Source of the DNA: UBA1715 sp045600045
Lineage (GTDB): Bacteria > Bacteroidota > Bacteroidia > Bacteroidales > UBA1715
Direction of reading: 5' to 3'
Length of the DNA: 9,048 nt
NCBI GenBank assembly: GCA_045600045.1
Contig: JAZRXD010000005.1
Coordinates: 1 to 9,048 of the forward strand
Shown: positions 6,401 through 9,048 of the stretch, in pieces
Layout of the letters: each line of letters opens with the position of its first letter
How positions within the stretch are numbered: position 1 is the stretch's first letter
Made by a program: the position numbers and the translations under genes
The notes under the pieces: model-generated
What the model was told of the DNA's origin: nothing
The model's input: the letters and a program-made list of their open reading frames with translations, nothing else
Database searches by the model: none

Positions 6401-9048
6401 TAAATGGAGCAACGACAGCGAAATGGACAATTACTGGTGATGAAAATGCAATTAGCGATAATGGTATTTTCTATGCTCAACAAAATGGAAAAATTGATGG
6501 CATAAGTAATTATACGGTAACTTACGAAGCAACCGATGTTAAAGGTTGTAAGAAATCGCAAGATATTCCTGTTCAAGTATTGTATTTACCTCCTGTTGCA
6601 ACCCAAGGTTTCTTTGCTTTGACTGGCCAAGCAGAAAAAGTTGAAATTAAAGTAACCGATGAGCTTCAAAAAAATGCTGATGTTGCATGGTTGAATTCCG
6701 AAACTTTGATTAACGATCAGGTAACTGTTGGAACAGGAAAATCAATTGTGACTGGCGATAATGTTAATGTAGAAATAGATGGAAAGAAATATTTCGCACG
6801 TCAATTTGTTGGTGAATGTTATAGCGATCCAACCGAAGCTGTCGTAGCAATTGCAAATTGTCCAATTCCAACGGTTGAAATTTCGAATATAGAAGACTGT
6901 TTATACAATGGCGCACCTGAATTAATTGCGGTTGGTGGCGATTGGGCCGAAAGACCTGAAGGTTCTGTATATCATTTCTATTACGATCAGGACAAAACAA
7001 GTGAAATGGGCAATAGCGAAGATGGAAAATTCACTCCAACTGATATTACAACATCTTCCGATGCTAAAGAATATGTTTACTTCGTGACTGAATCGAATGC
7101 GAACATTCAACAGTTCAAAGAAAAGTATGGAAACGATGCAAAATACTCTTGCGAAAGCAAGCCTGTTAAAGTAATCGTTACAATGAAAAAAACATTACCT
7201 CCGAATGTTACAGTAGATCCAAAAGAGGTTTGCTTCAAGGAAGAGAGTCCTAAATTTATTGCAACACAATATGTAGGCGACATTCTTTGGTTCGAAGAAA
7301 ATCCAGGAACTATTGGCGAACCAGAAACCGTTCAATCTGGTTTTGGTTCAACATTCACTCCAATGTTGGCTCCTGTTGGACAACAAGATGTTTGGGCAAT
7401 TGCTTACAATAATGATTGCTATAGTGAAAGAACAAAAGTAAGTTATACGGTTAATTCTATTCCTGACGCTCCTGCTGTAGAAAACAAGGAAGTTTGTTTT
7501 GGCGAAGAACCAATCTTTGTGACTGCCGAAGGAGAAACCGGTTCTCTGTTGACTTGGTATGCCGATGCAAATAAAAAACAAAAGTTGCCTTCAAGTGCTG
7601 AAGGATACAAACCTACGGTTGACCAAGTAGATGTTTATACATATTACGTTACTCAAAAAGTAAATGGTTGCGAAAGTACGGTTGCCGAAGTTCAATATGA
7701 GGTTAAACCATTGCCGTTTGCTCCAGAAATTGTTCAGTCTCCATCAAAATTGTGTGAATATAGCGAGCATCCTGAATTGATTGTCTCTGGTGAAAATATC
7801 AAATGGTATAATGATGCCGATAAGACCGATTTGGTTTCTTCGGGCGATTCATATACAATTGATGACATGAGCGTTGGAACTCATAAATACTATGCAACTC
7901 AAACTGTTCGTGAATGTGAGGGTTCTCCAAAATTGATTTCATATCAAGTATTTGCAACTCCGGAAGAACCAAAAACTGTTGGAGCAAGTATTTGTGCAGG
8001 CGATACAGATATACCTACACTTTCAACTGATATGGTTACCGATAAATGGTACGCCGAAGATCAGGAACGATTGTTGGCTACAGGCTATGTTTATACTCCA
8101 TCGGTTGACGAAATAGGTTTGAAAGATAAGATAGTTTACGTTCAACGTGAAAGAAATGGTTGTGTGAGTGAAATGGTTGAAACAATTCTCCACGTTATTG
8201 AAATTCCAAGTTTCTCAATAGGTGAAGATACTGTGGTTTGTATCTACGATTCGGTTTTGACAATTCAAGCGAAAGATTTCTATCCTGTTATTACTGATAA
8301 ATCGTTCGTGGAATGGAAAGTATCGAATGGAACAATTTCGAAGAGTGTGCTTGATAATGCAGAACACAACATTACTCCGGACAATATCTTGAACGAAGTT
8401 GGTAACTATACGATTAATGCCGTTTTTGCTTGTCGTTACGATGAAACAATGACTTGTAAGAGTAATCCAATCAGCATTAATTATACGATTAAAGCTCAAC
8501 CGCGTACGCCAATTGTATTCTCGAAAACAATTTGTCAAGGAAATGAAATTGACGAGTTGCAAGCTTTGGGAAGCCAAAACGTTGTTTGGAAGAGTTTGAG
8601 CGGTACGTTACCTGCCGAATATCACGGACCAAAATATAAATTCCAACCGGGGCAAGTTCTTGATACAGGTACATATTTTTATGAAATCTATGATATGAAT
8701 ATCTATGATGAAGAAAACTTACGAGGTTGTGAAAGTGCTCACGATACGGTTTCTATGGTTGTAGCTCCGGGAGCAAATACGAAATTGTTCGGTCGCGATT
8801 CTGTATGTATGGGTTCAATCGGCGAAAGCTACTATACACAATATGAGGCGTCAAGCCAATATTTCTGGCAAGTTACTGGCTCCCATTTGAACTACTCGAA
8901 AGATGCTACTTCGTCGTCGGTACGTTACATTGACTGGCTCGAAACCGGAATCGACACCATCACTGTTTACGAGCAGACATGGGCAGGTTGCGAAGGCTTC
9001 GACACATTGATAGTACAAATCGCACCTGCACCAATCGCAAAATTTGAA
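346..9048 (+). CDS. Giant secreted multidomain Ig-like/PKD-like surface protein (probable T9SS adhesin), 5' 2901 codons
   Basis: One frame is open from the ATG at 346 to the last base, 2901 codons without a stop; the 3' end lies outside the window. The ATG is chosen because a Sec signal peptide follows at once and the frame is closed upstream by TGA at 286-288. A TTG at 319 is the only upstream alternative. AAAGG (339-343) sits just two bases before the ATG, too close for a normal ribosome binding site, as is common in Bacteroidota. Domain order: signal peptide 1-25; beta-sandwich about 26-250; Ig-like 251-334; jelly-roll 343-585; Ig-like linker 586-720; then about 24 tandem Ig/PKD-like modules from 721 to 2893. 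No catalytic motif is visible. Known relatives with this architecture end in a CHU_C sorting domain and are surface-exposed, so the likely role is adhesion or ligand binding. The specific ligand is unknown, and the sorting domain itself is not seen. Confidence 0.93.
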   Translation, partial: MKATFFKKISVLFSGLLLFSIVANSQQILVSGTDFSCAGYEKEAYVSVNEITGWLGVIQPQISINIPLTKDANVNVQKKSGTFVDGKYYAVTNNPAKLDSFRLYDNKEDYWGLVLPKMSSNETMMTFSVAGLKPAASYKVEVEYAFVADYSQDWGYGYPGAQYNTGSQKVEYGSLDPKIKLIANPDQYNTKNGSDVGFNNTQKESHGVATASSFTSSAVGADGKLTIYVNSSGQTSAIMLKSIKVYGQIDPYVYSIDGDEICAGDFATLTAKGTYNNVTCQWYKDNKAISGATSPTYAFETPTTEGSSSYYLEVKSGSTSFKSNTLAIKTVKCCEVNGVPASRKVIYKEDFGEFDVDKDPSGKTYKVWDYSDIANPKQVTKTTSTPFRYALNPAPLGCAFKSTSSLNDGDYCVAGVLTQYNGTVYNGTPVDGAKLEWAGRIGGLQNPVDPSLDHSGELPGCALFINCKPNTGGQSLYTRTIDNLCQNRELAYECYISVFTNSANGKYNPVDVTIRMTEKDNTSNTSEARGTATIQSEGGTGTWVKLSGKIYLEKSDAVILDVINNSNVDQNGNDLVIDDIIIKACSAPSVKAYYDLTTYDADTVTCSGDGLKVFAKVSEMLKQYFGGVNNTYFQYQYSKTPDVKTSWKNVGPMTVDEYLDISSCSAFASAKDGDILYFRVIAGGKWTMENTAEDQFNPDDPCASYAISDAIPTYINCPTCKNPKTLSILSGDKLLCPGDQTELTVTSQDVADNFNYTWYKGSISNSNLLSTKTAATLPLTVKYDDITDSETYIVLVKDVNYPTATSCQSQAEFTVTAKPAPTVAISGGETVCENETISKPVKFTFTGEKNFTFTYSDGTKTYADVVAKENTYMPTLPTTAGSTASYSVSALSDNYCTATSLPTTKATVTINAIPTAELTADETVVCEGEATIQLSADVTTGSTITWKKDGSAFTNSGTTKTLSSVSESGKYSIQASLNNCLSEVSEQTVTINPKPEILTLKSDVSAVCSGKTITLTATVSDDGSGEFTWTGDDDISGSGAQVTISKNVATDTEVTITLAYKNGCDAKETKSIKVTFYAIPSAPDVKDQAYCVDDTTSALKATPVANARLNWYGTSETGGTASTTAPIPSTAKSAVGKTKYYVSQTRNGCESPRAYATVTVDDTLSPVITANPGFEVCEGENISLNVEGSYPTTTWSGTGTTKFDATSISNPTFSNASASTYDIKIQVVDAKGCKGSAVQKIIVNPVPTVTLSSLTNQCVSNETEQILTATISPTGTTGTGTWTDEVTKASEYTATYKPSVAGVGNHVVKYDFVSDKNCVAKQVTTSVEVYDLPVPTIKVSNASVCESGNNSEDVTVSTTGTVASGTFEYSVDNGGKVDASTGTFKPSENIASTTPYTITLNYADDNGCKGTASAQVTVHALPTVAIDATNPSTVCYNEAAFDIKTTVSPEGGSGVWVGTVSSSSASFDPSIAADNTEITYTYTDSYKCVNSANTSIEKITVNAPNPIDTKTVLKNAGALDGTTELTASASTSGDILQWMPEGGGSVLPNGDNVTTFQTGLGDADEANSYKYAVREYRMVNGKECYSKDSVIAILVISECNALAPKASDRWVCVGSDASQAFTATRTIGVNPPANYEISWLDFDPVGLNALPAGKSTIATGETFDPKELTKTAGTKEYYVAEYDKDKPCWSAGTKVVLHVVDTPSVQIESPLNICAKGTDNVPVTVSPQNGVLSQTAGNLNGFNWQPGDYEGDKEEVTFSYTVTSSPYADNTTCSSTVKSTTVAHYMTEPTGSDNIWLIGKIATIPNDLLDGTKTSTGKTMKWYDTKSMTTELSPVTQTTAGSTYALDKEALQIEVGSATEYSKSFWITQTDEFGCESQPSEVTLNLLDCPWEAPTVDTIEKCLGLTIGNLTAVEGSSVASMATGGKVSSWIWFDENGDEIANATNAIFQPTMVKNSEAKVSKFSVAYEAEEKTSTVTCRSPKTDVTITILPLPEITYTAPETICYTTEETKIIASSSSVNGATTAKWTITGDENAISDNGIFYAQQNGKIDGISNYTVTYEATDVKGCKKSQDIPVQVLYLPPVATQGFFALTGQAEKVEIKVTDELQKNADVAWLNSETLINDQVTVGTGKSIVTGDNVNVEIDGKKYFARQFVGECYSDPTEAVVAIANCPIPTVEISNIEDCLYNGAPELIAVGGDWAERPEGSVYHFYYDQDKTSEMGNSEDGKFTPTDITTSSDAKEYVYFVTESNANIQQFKEKYGNDAKYSCESKPVKVIVTMKKTLPPNVTVDPKEVCFKEESPKFIATQYVGDILWFEENPGTIGEPETVQSGFGSTFTPMLAPVGQQDVWAIAYNNDCYSERTKVSYTVNSIPDAPAVENKEVCFGEEPIFVTAEGETGSLLTWYADANKKQKLPSSAEGYKPTVDQVDVYTYYVTQKVNGCESTVAEVQYEVKPLPFAPEIVQSPSKLCEYSEHPELIVSGENIKWYNDADKTDLVSSGDSYTIDDMSVGTHKYYATQTVRECEGSPKLISYQVFATPEEPKTVGASICAGDTDIPTLSTDMVTDKWYAEDQERLLATGYVYTPSVDEIGLKDKIVYVQRERNGCVSEMVETILHVIEIPSFSIGEDTVVCIYDSVLTIQAKDFYPVITDKSFVEWKVSNGTISKSVLDNAEHNITPDNILNEVGNYTINAVFACRYDETMTCKSNPISINYTIKAQPRTPIVFSKTICQGNEIDELQALGSQNVVWKSLSGTLPAEYHGPKYKFQPGQVLDTGTYFYEIYDMNIYDEENLRGCESAHDTVSMVVAPGANTKLFGRDSVCMGSIGESYYTQYEASSQYFWQVTGSHLNYSKDATSSSVRYIDWLETGIDTITVYEQTWAGCEGFDTLIVQIAPAPIAKFE
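421..1095 (+). other. N-terminal beta-sandwich domain (residues ~26-250)
   Basis: This stretch looks like a jelly-roll or galactose-binding-like fold. It alternates predicted beta-strands with Asn/Gly-rich turns: DYWGLVLP (109-116), TFSVAGLKPAASYKVEVEYA (126-145) and a closing pair KLTIYVNSSGQ ... MLKSIKVYGQI (224-248). A Tyr/Gly-rich loop (DWGYGYPGAQY, 153-163) could be a binding surface. Similar N-terminal domains occur in large Bacteroidota surface proteins, often thought to bind carbohydrate, but I do not recognise a named family here and function is not assignable. It has only one cysteine (Cys37), unlike the later modules. Confidence 0.5.
1096..1347 (+). other. Ig-like domain 1 (residues ~251-334)
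   Basis: A compact Ig-like fold is suggested by the EICAGDFATLTA opening strand (Cys262), the core CQWYKDNKAISG (280-291) with the Cys and Trp typical of strands B/C, and SYYLEVKSG (309-317) as strand F. It ends with a Cys-Cys pair (333-334). Three or four cysteines make its disulfide pattern different from the downstream array. It separates the two larger beta-sandwich domains. Confidence 0.65.
1372..2100 (+). other. Jelly-roll domain with DLVIDDI motif (residues ~343-585)
   Basis: The domain opens with VIYKEDFGEFD (345-355) and closes with GNDLVIDDIIIKAC (572-585). This matches the pattern GNDLALDDI...C that I know from N-terminal jelly-roll domains of large T9SS-exported Bacteroidota proteins, MAM/laminin-G-like in shape. 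The middle portion also fits: TIDNLCQNRELAYECYISVF (481-500) resembles the usual 'tvtGLCpgt.Yefsawi' segment, and TWVKLSGKIYL (542-552) the usual 'W...' strand. It contains six cysteines before Cys585. A carbohydrate-binding role is possible but not shown by the sequence. Confidence 0.65.
2101..2505 (+). other. Ig-like linker domain (residues ~586-720)
   Basis: Directly after the jelly-roll comes a domain with TVTCSGDGLKVFA (603-615), a strand rich in aromatics (TYFQYQYSKTPDVKTSWKNV, 631-650) and DILYFRVIAGGK (674-685). The YQYS...SWKNV pattern corresponds to the segment that commonly follows the DLALDDI jelly-roll in related proteins. It ends in CPTC (717-720), a tight Cys pair that marks the border to the tandem array. 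Its function is presumably structural. Confidence 0.5.
3583..3828 (+). other. Module 5: canonical Ig_7-type domain with distinct base composition (residues ~1080-1161)
   Basis: This is the module closest to the Ig_7 (CHU_C-associated Ig-like) consensus: AYCVDD (1089-1094), LNWYGTSETGG (1109-1119), then TKYYVSQTRNGCESPRA (1138-1154) and a TVTV closing strand. It is richer in G+C than its neighbours: 32 of 60 bases at 3601-3660 and 32 of 60 at 3781-3840, against 19 of 60 at 4441-4500 and 20 of 60 at 6481-6540. It favours ACG, TCG, GAC and TAC codons. A recent exchange with another gene would explain both the canonical sequence and the composition. Confidence 0.6.
4855..7458 (+). repeat. Threefold super-repeat of three modules (modules 10-18)
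   Basis: Modules 10-18 group into three triads: residues 1504-1783 (280), 1784-2078 (295) and 2079-2371 (293). In each triad the first module has no cysteine in its opening strand. Instead it has two close together at its end: Cys1584/1599, Cys1875/1889 and Cys2158/2172. The second and third modules carry the normal widely spaced pair. The first modules share a (Q/K/A)W core strand, an aromatic strand ending in E/G-C-(Y/E)-S, and a closing strand ending in C. This suggests that a three-module unit was duplicated twice and then diverged; linkers and loops no longer align by eye. Confidence 0.6.
7459..8205 (+). other. Modules 19-21: three consecutive Ig_7-like domains
   Basis: Residues about 2372-2620 hold three similar modules, each 82-85 residues long. 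Their core strands are LTWYADANKKQKLPSS (2402-2417), IKWYNDADKTDLVSSG (2485-2500) and DKWYAEDQERLLATG (2566-2580). Each then has a YVTQ / YATQ / YVQR strand and a second cysteine (Cys2442, Cys2524, Cys2606). The WY-(A/N)-(D/E)-(A/D) pattern is that of Ig_7 domains. They are shorter and more regular than the preceding triads and may be a separate, later expansion. Confidence 0.6.
8767..9024 (+). other. Module 24: PKD-like domain typical of the region just before a T9SS sorting domain (residues ~2808-2893)
   Basis: The segment has SVCMGS (2819-2824), QYFWQVTGSHL (2838-2848), a VRYIDWLETGIDTITVYEQT strand pair (2859-2878), AGCEGFD (2880-2886) and a closing PAPIAKFE that starts a further domain. 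In related Bacteroidota proteins the W-x-V-x-G ... V-x-W ... G-C-x-G pattern followed by P-x-A-x-F usually leads into a last PKD domain and the CHU_C sorting domain. G+C is high here (32 of 60 at 8941-9000), closer to the sorting-domain fragment at the left edge (27 of 60 at 61-120) than to the AT-rich middle of the gene. The window ends two to three residues into the next strand. Confidence 0.6.

Larger units (their letters stand above)
2506..9024 (+). repeat. Tandem array of ~24 diverged Ig-like/PKD-like modules (residues 721-2893)
   Basis: Approximate module starts by residue are 721, 819, 912, 993, 1080, 1162, 1246, 1331, 1421, 1504, 1601, 1703, 1784, 1890, 1991, 2079, 2173, 2284, 2372, 2457, 2539, 2621, 2718 and 2808. 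The usual plan is a Pro-rich linker (xPxP), a first strand ending in V/I-C followed by an acidic or Gly turn, a W-Y or T-W core strand, a YYV/YTV strand, then G-C or N-G-C-E-S and a final V-x-V strand. Every module has two cysteines (module 22 has three), 49 in all. Copies are strongly diverged in amino acids and share no long DNA repeats, so the array is old. It most likely forms a long disulfide-stabilised stalk or a set of binding faces on the surface; which of the two is not visible. Boundaries are good to about five residues. Confidence 0.8.

Noticed and set aside
6226..6576. 116-codon minus-strand open frame rich in Cys, Arg and Phe
   Set aside because: It is antisense to an Ig-like module coding region; its composition is just the reverse complement of Glu/Lys/Thr/Val codons and no start signal or motif supports it.
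8215..8577. 120-codon open frame on the minus strand, the longest closed frame in the window
   Set aside because: It lies wholly inside the continuous + strand gene, has no recognisable domain, and reads as a low-complexity Ile/Asn/Arg/Phe-rich shadow of that frame.
346..9048. Possible frameshifts, stop codons or assembly breaks in a gene this long
   Set aside because: Reading all 2901 codons gave no stop, and the module pattern with two cysteines each continues without a gap, so the frame is intact.
2506..9048. DNA-level tandem repeats or CRISPR-like array suggested by the repeating modules
   Set aside because: Similarity is at the protein level only; recurring DNA words such as GGTTGCGAAAG are short, widely and unevenly spaced, and fall at the conserved G-C-E-S codons.
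346..9048. A hidden enzyme domain (protease, glycoside hydrolase) inside the giant protein
   Set aside because: I found no catalytic signature; all regions read as beta-rich Ig-like, PKD-like or jelly-roll sequence.

Overview
The window looks like a Bacteroidota chromosome segment (Bacteroidales or Flavobacteriia grade; I cannot be more specific). Three things point there: a type IX secretion system (T9SS) C-terminal sorting domain at the left edge, a TAnnTTTG-type promoter element with hardly any Shine-Dalgarno sequence, and one enormous secreted protein built from Ig-like/PKD-like modules of the kind found next to 'gliding motility-associated' C-terminal domains. Everything supported lies on the + strand.

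Layout. Bases 2-214 are the last 70 codons of a gene whose product ends in a CHU_C/type B T9SS sorting domain. A 131-bp intergenic region follows. It holds a clean intrinsic terminator (227-255), a chain of alternating inverted repeats (279-342) and two abutting -7-type promoter boxes (314-329). From 346 to the window's last base one reading frame stays open for 2901 codons without a stop. This is the 5' part of a giant surface protein gene that runs off the right edge.

The giant protein starts with a Sec signal peptide (residues 1-25). Then come a beta-sandwich domain (about 26-250), one Ig-like domain (about 251-334), a second jelly-roll domain ending in a D-L-V-I-D-D-I motif (about 343-585), an Ig-like linker domain (586-720), and about 24 tandem Ig-like/PKD-like modules of 80-111 residues (721-2893). 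Each module carries exactly two cysteines, except one with three. Modules 10-18 form a threefold higher-order repeat: every third module has lost its N-terminal cysteine and gained one 14-15 residues after the remaining cysteine. The last visible module is of the type that usually precedes a final PKD domain and the sorting domain, so the real end may be only a few hundred codons beyond the window (inference).

How they fit together: the left gene and the giant gene probably both encode T9SS cargo proteins anchored at the cell surface. They appear to be separately transcribed neighbours, and possibly paralogues. I see no catalytic domain, RNA gene, mobile element or CRISPR array. The likely job is adhesion or ligand binding at the cell surface; the ligand cannot be told from sequence.
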